This document shows, piece by piece, positions 6,710 through 15,530 of a stretch of DNA of 51,312 bases (position 1 is its first letter; each line of letters starts with the position of its first letter). The stretch lies in assembly GCA_020725385.1 (NCBI GenBank), contig DYFC01000019.1, positions 1 through 51,312 of the forward strand, read 5' to 3'. Source of the DNA: Nitrospira japonica (GTDB taxonomy: Bacteria > Nitrospirota > Thermodesulfovibrionia > Thermodesulfovibrionales > SM23-35). The translations under genes were made by a program, and so were the position numbers. The notes under the pieces were generated by a model. It made no database searches. It was given only the letters and a program-made list of their open reading frames with translations, and had not been told where the DNA came from.

Positions 6710-9409
6710 TTAAGTTTTAGCTAATATTTCTTCTTTAACTTTTGAAATAATCTCAATAGCTCCTGTCGGACAATATTTGACACATTCACCACAGCGGGCA
6801 CATGCTTTTTGTTTAATCTCGAAATATGTATATTCAGAAGGCCGCGATTCCGATGCTTTAGCCATGATCGCTTCAAATTTACATTTTTTCAAACATTCAC
6901 CACATCTGATGCAAAGGTCAGGATTTATTAAATAAGAAATTGAACTGATGCATTCTCTATTTGAACAAATACCCGATAAATGAAGCCTGAATTCCTCTTC
7001 TGATGAAGATAGTATTTCAGAAAGAAATCTTCCTGTATCTCTTCCTTTTTTACAAAAAGAGGCTTCAATCATGTTTGAGGCAATTGTTTTTAATGCATCA
7101 ATATCGTTTTCTCCTGCACCTTCAAGTTTTTGTGTAATTCTTAATAATCTTAATTTAGCTTCTTCTGTGCCAAATGAACATGGATAGCATCTACCGCACA
7201 TTGGTCCTTCAATAAACTCCTCGATAAAAGTAAGGGATTTTTGAACAGGGCATATCTTCTTTTCGACATCGTGGAATATTTCATCAAGAGGAATATCAAC
7301 AGGGACCTGTTCTTTTTCCTTTAACCCTTCATAGGCAATCTCAGCAGAAGCAACTTTTAAAAACTTGCCTATTTTTTCATACTTAATAGCTCCCATCGGA
7401 CAGACATTGAAACAATCACCACATTTTTTGCATATATTACTGTCAATGATAAAACCTGTTGAAGTTTCTTTTATAGCATCAACCCTGCATACATTTATAC
7501 AGCTTCTGCAGAAATAACAGAGTTCTTTGTCTATATAGAGAACAGGTTGTTCTTTGATTTCAATTGCTCCCAGAGGACACACACTAAAACATGCCTTGCA
7601 TCTCTGACACAGAACCTGATCAATATAAAAGAAACCTTCATTGGATTCCTTTATGGCTTCAAATGGACAGGCATCCATACAGCGTTTACATTGATAACAT
7701 ATATCAGTATTAAGATGAAGCTGTCCCAATCCCTGACATACAAAAGCTCTGCAATATTTATTTTTAATATGCTCTTCATATTCATCTCTGAAGTATTTTA
7801 TTGTGGTAAGAACAGGATTTGGAGCGCTTTTCCCGAGTCCGCAAAGAGAAGCACTCTTTATATAATTTCCAAGTTCTTCAAGTCTTTCTATATCTCCTTC
7901 TTCTCCATTCCCCGATGTAATCTTCTCGAGTATTTGTAGCATTTGGAAAGTTCCCACCCTGCAGGGGTAGCATTTACCACATGATTCGGATTGGCAGAAA
8001 GATAAGAAAAATTTTGCTACATCAACTATACAATTATCTTCATCAAGAACAACCATGCCCCCTGAACCCATTATCGAGCCAATTTTTGTCAGAGAATCAA
8101 AATCTATTGGTAGATCAAGATATTTTTCAGGAATACAACCTCCGGAAGGACCTCCTGTCTGTACTGCTTTAAACTTTTTATCTCCAATTATCCCGCCGCC
8201 AATGTCATAAATAATTTCTCTAAGGGTTATACCCATCGGCACTTCAACAAGTCCTGTATTCTTCACTTTTCCTGTAAGTGCAAAAACCTTTGTGCCGGGT
8301 GAATTTTGAGTTCCTGTCTTTAAAAACCATGTGGCCCCTTTTTCAATAATTGCAGGTACACATGCATAAGTTTCGATATTGTTCAAATTTGCCGGATAAC
8401 CCCATGGACCGCCGCCTTTTTCGGATAATCTGGGTGGTCTTGGTCTCGGAAATCCTCTTTCACCTTCTATTGAACTGACGAGAGCCGTAGCTTCACCACA
8501 AACAAAGGCTCCTGCACCTTCTCTAATCTGAATTGAGAAATTAAATCCTGTTCCAAGAACATTTTCGCCAAGAAGTCCGATTTCTTCTGCCTGCTTTATA
8601 GCAGTTGAAAGGTGTTTTACAGCAAGGGGATATTCATGCCTGACATAAATAATTCCATAATGAGCTCCAATTGCATATGCACAAAGCATCATTCCTTCGA
8701 GCAAGCTATGGGGGTCGCCTTCCATAATTGATCTATCCATAAAAGCGCCGGGGTCGCCTTCATCTCCATTTGCTATAACAATCTTTTCTGTACCCGAAGA
8801 ATTTTTTGTATGTTCCCATTTTATTCCAGCCGGAAAACCTGCGCCACCTCTGCCTCTTAAATTCGCTCTTTTTACTTCATCAAGAACCTGCTGGGGTGTC
8901 ATAACAGTAAGGGCTTTTTCAATAGCTCTGTACCCACCAACAGCGATATAGTGAATAATATTTTCAGGGTCTATTCTTCCATTATTCCTGAGTGCTATTC
9001 TAAGTTGTTTTCTATAAAAAGGAACATCTTTTATAAAATAAGCGGGCTTTTCACCAAGAGAACGCCTGAACAATAGATCCCATACAGGTCTTTCACCTTT
9101 CAAAGTGAAGGAAATTATGTCTTCAGATCTTTCAGGCTTAACTTTATGATAAAAATAGCCCTGAGGCTGAATAGTCATGACAGGACCTAATTGACACAAG
9201 CCCTGACAGCCGGTAGTTATTATTTCTGCATCAACTCCGGATTCTTTAATATCTTTTTTCAACTTATCAACAAGTTTAAGTGAATTATTCGCTCTACAAG
9301 CTGTTCCGCAACAAACTCTAATTCTTTTTTTGTTTGGAGCAAGGACACCATCTTTGAGTAATTTTTCGCGTAGAGACTTCAGGTCATCTAAACTTTTTAG
9401 TTTTTGCAT
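6710..9409 (-). CDS. NuoF-like NADH/FMN subunit fused to many ferredoxin domains
   Basis: An 899-residue fusion, far longer than NuoF (about 420) or HydB-type subunits (about 600). Order: thioredoxin-like [2Fe-2S] domain (about 28-110, CCGTACRAN and GCQGLC); NADH/FMN-binding core (about 190-450, RGRGGAGFPAG, NGDEGDPGAFMDRSIME, GEATALVSSIEG); NuoF-type 4Fe-4S domain (about 475, SCGKCYPC); four C-x2-C-x2-C-x3-C motifs (about 570-700); a second NuoF-type 4Fe-4S domain (about 720-800, MCGRCYPCSFG); then two more ferredoxin motifs (about 835 and 875). This gives motifs for one [2Fe-2S] and eight [4Fe-4S] clusters. It sits between the nuoE-like and nuoG-like genes. It probably accepts or donates electrons at NAD(H) and wires them to several ferredoxin-type partners. 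Bifurcating activity is possible but not shown. Confidence 0.88.
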   Translation of the reverse strand: MQKLKSLDDLKSLREKLLKDGVLAPNKKRIRVCCGTACRANNSLKLVDKLKKDIKESGVDAEIITTGCQGLCQLGPVMTIQPQGYFYHKVKPERSEDIISFTLKGERPVWDLLFRRSLGEKPAYFIKDVPFYRKQLRIALRNNGRIDPENIIHYIAVGGYRAIEKALTVMTPQQVLDEVKRANLRGRGGAGFPAGIKWEHTKNSSGTEKIVIANGDEGDPGAFMDRSIMEGDPHSLLEGMMLCAYAIGAHYGIIYVRHEYPLAVKHLSTAIKQAEEIGLLGENVLGTGFNFSIQIREGAGAFVCGEATALVSSIEGERGFPRPRPPRLSEKGGGPWGYPANLNNIETYACVPAIIEKGATWFLKTGTQNSPGTKVFALTGKVKNTGLVEVPMGITLREIIYDIGGGIIGDKKFKAVQTGGPSGGCIPEKYLDLPIDFDSLTKIGSIMGSGGMVVLDEDNCIVDVAKFFLSFCQSESCGKCYPCRVGTFQMLQILEKITSGNGEEGDIERLEELGNYIKSASLCGLGKSAPNPVLTTIKYFRDEYEEHIKNKYCRAFVCQGLGQLHLNTDICYQCKRCMDACPFEAIKESNEGFFYIDQVLCQRCKACFSVCPLGAIEIKEQPVLYIDKELCYFCRSCINVCRVDAIKETSTGFIIDSNICKKCGDCFNVCPMGAIKYEKIGKFLKVASAEIAYEGLKEKEQVPVDIPLDEIFHDVEKKICPVQKSLTFIEEFIEGPMCGRCYPCSFGTEEAKLRLLRITQKLEGAGENDIDALKTIASNMIEASFCKKGRDTGRFLSEILSSSEEEFRLHLSGICSNRECISSISYLINPDLCIRCGECLKKCKFEAIMAKASESRPSEYTYFEIKQKACARCGECVKYCPTGAIEIISKVKEEILAKT

Positions 9410-9445
9410 GGTTATTTGACCTTTCTAAAAAATGAGAATTAAAGC

Positions 9446-9934
9446 TTATTTTTTTCTAATAAATTTTATAAGTCCTTCAATTTTTCCTGTGCTTGTTATG
9501 TCTCCTACAACCTCGTCATTTACAGTAGTTACAGGAGCAAGCCCGCAACATCCGACACAACCAACAGTCTCAAGGGTTATGGAAAGGTCACTTGAGGTTT
9601 CACCATTTTTTAGCTGGAATTCATTTTCTAAAGTATTAAGAACTTTTTTTGAACCTCTGACGTAACAGGCGGTTCCAAGGCAGACTTTAACAAGTTTTTT
9701 CCCGCGTGGTGTAAAACGAAACATTTTATAAAAACTTGCTACACTGAATATCTCTGACATGGAAAGACTTAATTTTGAAGAGAGCTTTTTTACGATTTCT
9801 TCAGGTATATAACCATATTCTTCCTGAATTTGCTGAAGTAGATGAATTAATATCCCACGTTTTTTTTGTTTGCCACTTAATAGACTTCCAATACTTCCAA
9901 TTTGGAAGTTTTCGTTTACAGCTTCAATCTCCAT
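9446..9934 (-). CDS. NuoE-like [2Fe-2S] subunit
   Basis: A 162-residue thioredoxin-like [2Fe-2S] protein of the NuoE/HydC family. The N-terminal helical part has EEYGYIPEEIVKKLS and SFYKMFRFTPRGK. The cluster ligands are in CLGTACYVRG and VGCVGCCGLAP, the usual C-x4-C and C-x3-C spacing. It is the first gene of the nuoE-F-G-like operon, 36 bases before nuoF. The ATG at 9934 follows AGGGAG. A hairpin with a G-rich loop lies directly before that Shine-Dalgarno. Confidence 0.9.
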   Translation of the reverse strand: MEIEAVNENFQIGSIGSLLSGKQKKRGILIHLLQQIQEEYGYIPEEIVKKLSSKLSLSMSEIFSVASFYKMFRFTPRGKKLVKVCLGTACYVRGSKKVLNTLENEFQLKNGETSSDLSITLETVGCVGCCGLAPVTTVNDEVVGDITSTGKIEGLIKFIRKK

Positions 9935-9945
9935 ATCGACTCCCT

Positions 9946-9965
9946 TTCAGCCCCCCGACTGAAGC
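9946..9965 (-). promoter_or_regulatory. Hairpin adjoining the nuoE Shine-Dalgarno
   Basis: On the minus strand CTTCAG, a TCGGGGGG loop, then CTGAAAG runs straight into the AGGGAG ribosome binding site of the nuoE-like gene. The stem is only five or six base pairs. It could limit access to the start or bind a regulator. No regulator is known from the sequence. Confidence 0.3.
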
Positions 9966-10046
9966 AGTTTATATATTTTTCTTTTTAAGTAATTTTATAA
10001 CTCTATAATCAAAAAAGCAATAATTTTTTAATAATATCTTAAAAAT

Positions 10047-10075
10047 TTGACTTAATTCCTTTACTGCTATATATT
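10047..10075 (+). promoter_or_regulatory. Predicted promoter giving a leaderless yicC mRNA
   Basis: TTGACT (10047-10052), a 17-base spacer, and TATATT (10070-10075). The ATG of yicC is at 10083, only seven bases after the -10 box, where transcription would normally begin. No Shine-Dalgarno precedes the ATG. Confidence 0.6.
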
Positions 10076-10082
10076 TTATTAC

Positions 10083-10931
10083 ATGATACAGAGCATGACA
10101 GGATTTGGCAGTAGTTCAACAGATGTTTTCACGGTTGAAATACGCTCATTAAATCACAGGTATATGGACATTTTTATAAAACTGCCTTCTTACTTAAATC
10201 ATGCAGAGATGCAAATAAGAAATATTATCAAGGAAAGATTCAGTAGGGGCAGGTTTGATGTTACAATATCTATTAATCCTGAAAAGACATCCCGGTTTAC
10301 AATAAGTAAGAATGTTGCAGAAAATATATATAAAGCTCTTCAATCTTTGCAGAGAGAACTCATGATTCCAGGTGAAATTGGCATAGAGACACTTGCGGCT
10401 TATAAAGAAATATTGCTTGAGAAAGAACCTGAATATAATATTGATGATTTACTTTCTACGGTTTATGAGGCGATTAAAAATCTCGAAGCAATGCGTATAG
10501 AAGAAGGAAAGAATTTACAAAAAGAGCTTTTAAGTAGAATAGAGGTTTTAAGAGATTTAAATGATAAAATTAGGATTAAAGCTCCTGATGAAGTTCCAAA
10601 GCTTAAAGAAAAATTTACAGAGCGATTGAAACTTTTTTTAGAAACTGAAAATATTGAAAGCAATAGAATTTTGCAGGAAGCTGCAATACTGGCTGATAAG
10701 CTTGATATTTCAGAAGAAATATCAAGAATACAAAGTCATATAAAACAGTTTAAAGAAGTCATAGATAGCGGGACAGTTGTCGGGAAAAAACTTGATTTTA
10801 TTCTTCAGGAACTTGGAAGAGAAGTAAATACTCTTTCGTGCAAGTCTGCTGATTATGAAATTTCAAGCATGGTAATTGAAATGAAAACAGAAATTGAAAA
10901 AATAAGAGAACAGGTGCAAAATATACAATAA
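10083..10931 (+). CDS. yicC: YicC/YloC family endoribonuclease
   Basis: A 282-residue member of the YicC/YloC family, whose characterised members are RNA-cleaving enzymes. The N terminus MIQSMTGFGSS and the EIRSLNHRYMDIFIKLP segment (about residues 20-36) are family signatures. The C-terminal domain has VGKKLDFILQELGREVNTL and the Ser/Asp pair in KSADYEIS. It heads a cluster with remA, gmk, rpoZ and coaBC, a gene order conserved in many phyla. It seems to be read from a leaderless mRNA (see the promoter just upstream). Confidence 0.94.
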   Translation: MIQSMTGFGSSSTDVFTVEIRSLNHRYMDIFIKLPSYLNHAEMQIRNIIKERFSRGRFDVTISINPEKTSRFTISKNVAENIYKALQSLQRELMIPGEIGIETLAAYKEILLEKEPEYNIDDLLSTVYEAIKNLEAMRIEEGKNLQKELLSRIEVLRDLNDKIRIKAPDEVPKLKEKFTERLKLFLETENIESNRILQEAAILADKLDISEEISRIQSHIKQFKEVIDSGTVVGKKLDFILQELGREVNTLSCKSADYEISSMVIEMKTEIEKIREQVQNIQ

Positions 10932-10943
10932 TAGGGAGAAGTT

Positions 10944-11225
10944 ATGAAAAAAGGTGAAATTACAAATGTACTGGTTAATATAGGTTTTGGAAATGTTGTA
11001 GCTGCATCAAGAGTTGTTGCTATTGTAACTCCAGGATCTGCTCCGATGAAAAGACTAAGAGAGGAAGCAAAAAAAACAGGCAGACTTGTTGATGCTACAG
11101 AGGGAAGACGTACCCGCTCGATTATTGTCACTGATAGCAACCATATAATATTATCTGCAATACAGGCGGAAACTATTACCCAGCGTTTTATGGAAGGAAC
11201 TGAAATAGGTGCAGAAGAAGAATAG
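10944..11225 (+). CDS. remA: RemA-like DUF370 regulator
   Basis: A 93-residue DUF370/RemA protein. In Bacillus, RemA is a DNA-binding protein that switches on biofilm matrix genes; its role here is unknown. Signatures are the N-terminal [19 protein letters not shown], the central segment [23 protein letters not shown] split as [12 protein letters not shown] and [10 protein letters not shown], and the tail [10 protein letters not shown] clear GGGAG site precedes the ATG, 12 bases after yicC. Its last codons overlap the gmk start by 17 bases. Confidence 0.9.
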   Translation: MKKGEITNVLVNIGFGNVVAASRVVAIVTPGSAPMKRLREEAKKTGRLVDATEGRRTRSIIVTDSNHIILSAIQAETITQRFMEGTEIGAEEE

Positions 11226-11835
11226 GGGCAGACTTTTTATTGTTTCTGCTCCTTCAGGTGCTGGCAAAACAACACTTTGTCAGAAAATAATCAAGAAACA
11301 TCCTCAGATTAAGTTTTCAGTATCTTATACTACCCGAATGCCCCGTAAAGGTGAAATAAATAATGTAGATTATACATTTATTGATAGGGAAGAATTTAAA
11401 AGAATGGTATCAGAAGGCAAATTTCTTGAGTGGGCAGAAGTCCACGGAGAATTCTACGGGACATCGCGTGAGAGAATAAAAAGCCTTATTGAAGAGGGTT
11501 TTGATGTTGTTCTCGATATTGATACACAGGGGGCTCTTCAATTAAAGGAAAAGGGAGAAAAAGGTGTTTTTATCTTCATATTACCTCCTTCAATGGAGGC
11601 CCTCAAGCAAAGACTTGTTCGTAGAATGACGGATTCTAAGGATCAGATTTTAAGGAGACTTAAAAGAGCTATAGAAGAAATAAGAACTTATAATTTATAT
11701 GATTATGTTATAATTAACGATATACTTGAAAATTCTATAAAAGAATTTGAAGCTGTTATTATCTCCAATAGGATAAAAACAGAAAATATTAATCCCTTAT
11801 GGATACAAGAGACGTTTTTAAATCAGGAGGTTTGA
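11209..11835 (+). CDS. gmk: Guanylate kinase
   Basis: A 208-residue guanylate kinase that phosphorylates GMP to GDP in nucleotide synthesis. The P-loop is [10 protein letters not shown] (about residues 13-22), followed by the GMP-binding [17 protein letters not shown] segment (about 39-55) and the lid region with [15 protein letters not shown]. The start is a GTG inside the end of remA, with AAGGAA ten bases upstream. This 17-base overlap implies coupled translation. Confidence 0.95.
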   Translation: MQKKNRGRLFIVSAPSGAGKTTLCQKIIKKHPQIKFSVSYTTRMPRKGEINNVDYTFIDREEFKRMVSEGKFLEWAEVHGEFYGTSRERIKSLIEEGFDVVLDIDTQGALQLKEKGEKGVFIFILPPSMEALKQRLVRRMTDSKDQILRRLKRAIEEIRTYNLYDYVIINDILENSIKEFEAVIISNRIKTENINPLWIQETFLNQEV

Positions 11836-11842
11836 AAGAAGT

Positions 11843-12247
11843 ATGGACATTATTTCATTGCCAATCGAATACGATCACTCAAAGATAGACAGCAGGTTCA
11901 GGCTAATTGCAATTGCTTCACAGAGAGCAAAGGAATTGGCTTTGGGTGCAACACCAAGAGTTAAAACAAAGTCCAAAAAGGTAACTACAATCGCTATAGA
12001 AGAAACTATAAACAATACTGTAGAGTTTCTTGTAGGTGAAGAAGCTGTAAAAGCAAGAGAAGAAGCCAGTAAGTTTGATTACAGGAAACTCCTTGAAGAG
12101 AAAAAGAGAGAGGTTACATCAGAAGATCTTACTGAATTTGAAAAAGATCTGAAGGTTTATCTTAATGAAAGAGAAGCTCTTGAAAGGGACAAAAAGGCAC
12201 TTGAGGGGCTTTTCGGAGACAAACAAGAGGAAGGTGCTGAAGAATAA
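11843..12247 (+). CDS. rpoZ: RNA polymerase omega subunit
   Basis: A 134-residue omega subunit, which helps assemble and stabilise RNA polymerase. The conserved core is at residues 15-70 (DSRFRLIAIASQRAKEL, then TTIAIEE). The acidic, Lys- and Glu-rich tail from about residue 75 is longer than in many omegas (70-110 residues). AGGAGG seven to ten bases upstream sets the start. It lies between gmk and coaBC as in many genomes. Confidence 0.92.
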   Translation: MDIISLPIEYDHSKIDSRFRLIAIASQRAKELALGATPRVKTKSKKVTTIAIEETINNTVEFLVGEEAVKAREEASKFDYRKLLEEKKREVTSEDLTEFEKDLKVYLNEREALERDKKALEGLFGDKQEEGAEE

Positions 12248-13406
12248 AAATATACTTTTTGGCATTTCAGGCAGCGTTGCAGCCTATAAAACAATCGACC
12301 TGATTAGAAGGCTCAGAGACGAAGGCGCATCGGTCAATGTAATCATGACCGGTGCAGCCCAGAAATTTATAACTCCATTAACTTTTCAAGCAATTTCTAA
12401 CAATAAAGTTTATACAGACCTCTACAGTGAACCAATGTCACACATTTTACTTCCGGTGAGTGCAGATTTATTTGTGATTGCGCCTGCAACTGCAAACATA
12501 ATTGGTAAAATTGCTTCCGGTATCGCAGACGACTTACTCACAACATGTTTTATTGCAAGTACCTGCAAAAAAATTATTGCACCTGCTATGAACTTTAGAA
12601 TGTATGAAAATCCTGTTGTTCAATCTAATTTAAAATCTCTAATTGCGCAAGGAATAATTCAAATCGGACCTGAAAAAGGCTCTCTTGCATGTGGTGAAGA
12701 AGGGCTGGGCAGAATGTCAGAAGTTGGTGATATACTTGAAACTATAAAATCTACTCTTACAGAAAAAGACCTGACAAATGAAAAAATTATTATTACAGCT
12801 GGACCTACAAGGGAATATATTGACCCTGTACGATTCATCTCAAACAGGTCTTCGGGTAAAATGGGGTATGCTCTTGCAAAGGTTGCATTAAGACGCGGGG
12901 CTGAAGTTACGCTGATAAGCGGATATTCAAAGCTTTCGCCTCCATATGGTTCAAATTTTATTTCTATCGAAAGCGCGGAAGAGATGAACAATGCCGTTAA
13001 ATCCAGGGTTGCCTCATCAACTGTTCTCATTATGGCTGCTGCTGTATCTGATTTCAAACCATCTGATTTTTCGCATGATAAAATTGATAAATCTGAAATT
13101 GATATTTTAAGGCTCACAAGAACAATTGATATTATTTCTGAAGCCAGAAAAATTAATCCTGAAATATTTATAATCGGGTTTTCTGCCGAGACAGGCTTTA
13201 AACCTGAAAGGGCATTGAAAAAAATGAATGAGAAAAATATGAATATGATAGTATTTAATGATGTAACAGAAGCAGGTGCAGGGTTTGATACGGAAACGAA
13301 TAAAGTTATTTTAATTGACAGAAATAATCGGATAGAGTTGCCTTTAATGGATAAAGAATCTGTTGCAAATGAGATATTTAACAGAATGAAAAAAATCAAG
13401 GCTTGA
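12234..13406 (+). CDS. coaBC: CoaBC: phosphopantothenoylcysteine synthetase/decarboxylase
   Basis: Bifunctional enzyme of coenzyme A synthesis. The N-terminal flavoprotein decarboxylase (CoaC) has GISGSVAAYKTIDL, the motif APAMNFRMYENP and the catalytic Cys region GSLACGEEGLGRM. The C-terminal CoaB part has ITAGPTREYIDPVRFISN and SSGKMGYALA, then AAAVSDFKP and the KMNEKNMNMIVFND segment. The reading frame is open from 12165, but homology begins only at NILFGISG. The GTG at 12234, overlapping rpoZ by 14 bases, gives the usual N terminus and about 390 residues. An in-frame ATG at 12165 would add 23 unrelated residues. Confidence 0.9.
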   Translation: MLKNKNILFGISGSVAAYKTIDLIRRLRDEGASVNVIMTGAAQKFITPLTFQAISNNKVYTDLYSEPMSHILLPVSADLFVIAPATANIIGKIASGIADDLLTTCFIASTCKKIIAPAMNFRMYENPVVQSNLKSLIAQGIIQIGPEKGSLACGEEGLGRMSEVGDILETIKSTLTEKDLTNEKIIITAGPTREYIDPVRFISNRSSGKMGYALAKVALRRGAEVTLISGYSKLSPPYGSNFISIESAEEMNNAVKSRVASSTVLIMAAAVSDFKPSDFSHDKIDKSEIDILRLTRTIDIISEARKINPEIFIIGFSAETGFKPERALKKMNEKNMNMIVFNDVTEAGAGFDTETNKVILIDRNNRIELPLMDKESVANEIFNRMKKIKA

Positions 13407-13442
13407 CTTTTTTTTAAAATTGATTGAAAATTTTGTCATAAC

Positions 13443-14660
13443 ATGTCACTTGAAGATATAGAAAGACTAAAAGAAAAACTCGCTAAGGATCCTAACTCAA
13501 AATTGTTTGTTCCTCTGGCAGAGGAATATAAAAAAGCAGGGATGCTTGATGAGGCAATTGAGGTTCTCGTTAAAGGGCTCGAAAATCAGCCGGGGTATCT
13601 TAGTGCACGGGTTTCTCTTGGTAAGATATTTATTGAGAGAGGAATGCTTCATGAAGCTCAGGCTGAATTTGAGAAAGTAATCACAGCCATTCCTGACAAT
13701 CTTTATGCTCATAAAAAACTCGCAGAAATTTATAGGGAATTAGGAGAAAAGGAAAAAGCTATAAAAGAATTCCAGATGGTCTTAAAGCTTAATCCTTTGG
13801 ACGAATGGGCAGCAACATCCCTTTCAGAAATAAACAGGCAATCTGCTGAAATAATTGAAGAACCTTCAATTGAGGAAGAGCCTGTTATACAACCTGCATC
13901 TATTGAAGCACCTCCAATTGAAGGAGAACCAACTTTTGAATTGCCTGCAATCGAATCTCAGGAACAAGAAAAAGAGCCCGAAATTATTTATGCAGAAGCT
14001 GAACTTGAATCAATTCCTGATGTATCAGATTTATCATATCCAATTAAAGAAGAAAAAGACACAAATATGGAGCCTTCTGAAAATATACAGGAGGATATTT
14101 TAAAACAATGGGAACAATCCGAACACAAGGAAGAAGTATTGGAACCATCAATGCCTGAACCAACAATAAGTGAAGAAGACAAAGACATTTGGGAATCGCA
14201 TAAAGAATCTATGAAATCTATAAATGAGGCTGAATCTAAAGCTGATTTAAATGATATATGGAAACCTTTATATGAAAGTGAAAAGGAATTAAAAGAAGAA
14301 CAACCATTAGAATCAAAAATTCAAGAACCCGCTTTTCCTTCTGAATCTCCTTTATACGAAAAACCCCGGGAAGAAAGAGAAGAGCTTAAGACAGAAGAGC
14401 AAGAAGAAAGAATTTCTTATATTACAAAAGAACCTGAAGTAGAAGATGCTGATCCTTTTATTGTTGAAGGTAGATATTTTTCAGCAATGAATATTTACAG
14501 AAAAATACTCGAGAAAGACCCTGAAAATAAAAAAGCTATGCAACGCATTGAGGAACTCAGACTTTTAATTAAACTTGCCGGAAAAGATAAAGAAGAACTT
14601 ATTTCAAAACTTGACGGATTTCTTGATGCAATAAAAAAGAGGCGGGATGAGCTTCGCTGA
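13443..14660 (+). CDS. TPR protein with long acidic linker
   Basis: A 405-residue cytoplasmic protein with no signal peptide. Residues 1-130 hold three tetratricopeptide repeats (for example FVPLAEEYKKAGMLDEAIEV and YAHKKLAEIYRELGEKEKAI). Residues about 138-330 are a low-complexity, Glu/Pro-rich and probably disordered linker. Residues about 335-405 hold a further TPR-like unit (ADPFIVEGRYFSAMNIYRKI). It overlaps the roadblock gene by 14 bases, so the two are probably made together and interact. The exact role is unknown. A link to MglA or other polarity GTPases is inferred only from the roadblock neighbour. Confidence 0.82.
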   Translation: MSLEDIERLKEKLAKDPNSKLFVPLAEEYKKAGMLDEAIEVLVKGLENQPGYLSARVSLGKIFIERGMLHEAQAEFEKVITAIPDNLYAHKKLAEIYRELGEKEKAIKEFQMVLKLNPLDEWAATSLSEINRQSAEIIEEPSIEEEPVIQPASIEAPPIEGEPTFELPAIESQEQEKEPEIIYAEAELESIPDVSDLSYPIKEEKDTNMEPSENIQEDILKQWEQSEHKEEVLEPSMPEPTISEEDKDIWESHKESMKSINEAESKADLNDIWKPLYESEKELKEEQPLESKIQEPAFPSESPLYEKPREEREELKTEEQEERISYITKEPEVEDADPFIVEGRYFSAMNIYRKILEKDPENKKAMQRIEELRLLIKLAGKDKEELISKLDGFLDAIKKRRDELR

Positions 14661-15003
14661 GGTTCTAAAAGAAACAGTTGATAAAGTTGACGGTGCTGTA
14701 TCAGCCATGATAATTGGAGCTGATGGTATAACAGTACAGGAATATGTCAATGAGAAACTGATTGATCTGACAGAACTTAGTGCTGAAGCTTCTGCAATGA
14801 TAAAAGATATAAATCTTGCTGCTTTAAATCTTGGAATCGGCGAAGCAAGAGAATTCTCCATTATTTCGGATAAATGCGGCATAATTATGAGAAAGATTAC
14901 TTCTGATTATTATCTTGCTCTGATTATCCATCCTGACGGAAATTATGGCAAGGGCAGATTTATTCTTAAAACCGCAGTACCTAAATTAGCAAGTGAATTT
15001 TAA
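14647..15003 (+). CDS. Roadblock/LC7 domain protein
   Basis: A 118-residue single Roadblock/LC7 domain (VDGAVSAMIIGADGITVQEY at the N terminus, DYYLALIIHPDGNYGKGRF towards the C terminus). Such domains regulate small GTPases or act as scaffolds. Its start codon lies in the end of the TPR gene. It is the second roadblock gene of the window and differs clearly from mglB at 828-1322. No GTPase gene lies beside it, so it may serve the MglA encoded at 229-816 or a GTPase elsewhere. Confidence 0.85.
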   Translation: MSFAEVLKETVDKVDGAVSAMIIGADGITVQEYVNEKLIDLTELSAEASAMIKDINLAALNLGIGEAREFSIISDKCGIIMRKITSDYYLALIIHPDGNYGKGRFILKTAVPKLASEF

Positions 15004-15009
15004 CCCACG

Positions 15010-15441
15010 ATGAAAGTACTCGTAATACATGGCCCTAATCTTAATCTACTCGGCACAAGAGAAACAGGCATTTACGGTACTAAAACTCTTGAAGAAATCA
15101 ATAATGATATTTCTATTCTTGCATCTGAACTCGGAATAAGTGTCAGGGCAATTCAGTTAAATAGTGAAGGTGATATTCTCGATGTTATTCAGAAAAGCGA
15201 TTATGATGCTCTAATTATTAATCCGGCTGCATATACTCACACAAGCATTGCAATCAGAGATGCTATAGCAGCGGTAAATAAACCAGCGGTAGAAGTTCAC
15301 CTTTCCAATATTCATAAACGTGAAGAATACAGAAAAAAATCTTATATTGCTGAGGTTGCCGTTGGACAAATATGCGGCTTTGGCCCGGAAAGTTATCTCC
15401 TCGCCCTGCGTGCAATTAAAAATCTTTTTTTAAATAAATGA
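15010..15441 (+). CDS. aroQ: Type II 3-dehydroquinate dehydratase
   Basis: A 143-residue type II dehydroquinase, third enzyme of the shikimate pathway. Visible signatures are [19 protein letters not shown] (catalytic Tyr near residue 22-25), [31 protein letters not shown] and the catalytic His in these loops. It starts six bases after the roadblock stop with no clear Shine-Dalgarno, so coupling is likely. It is convergent with truA, with a palindromic repeat between them. Confidence 0.95.
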   Translation: MKVLVIHGPNLNLLGTRETGIYGTKTLEEINNDISILASELGISVRAIQLNSEGDILDVIQKSDYDALIINPAAYTHTSIAIRDAIAAVNKPAVEVHLSNIHKREEYRKKSYIAEVAVGQICGFGPESYLLALRAIKNLFLNK

Positions 15442-15500
15442 ATTTAAAACTTATTGAATCGAGTTGAATAAATTTTTGAACAATACATCCATTTTCCGGA

Positions 15501-15530
15501 TTAACCCGAAAAATGCATTTTCCGGATTAA
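15501..15530. repeat. ATGCAT-centred palindromic repeat containing the truA stop codon
   Basis: A 30-base near-palindrome. Its left half TTAACCCGAAAAATG is identical to that of the element at 41226-41255. Its right half, CATTTTCCGGATTAA, has two changes. The final TTAA supplies the truA stop codon (15527-15529, minus strand). A second CATTTTCCGGATTAA half lies at about 15490-15504, overlapping the left end. It lies in the aroQ/truA convergent spacer. Confidence 0.65.

Noticed and set aside
13403-13442. Leaderless promoter before the TPR gene
   Set aside because: TTGACT is present at 13403, but no acceptable -10 box lies 16-18 bases on.
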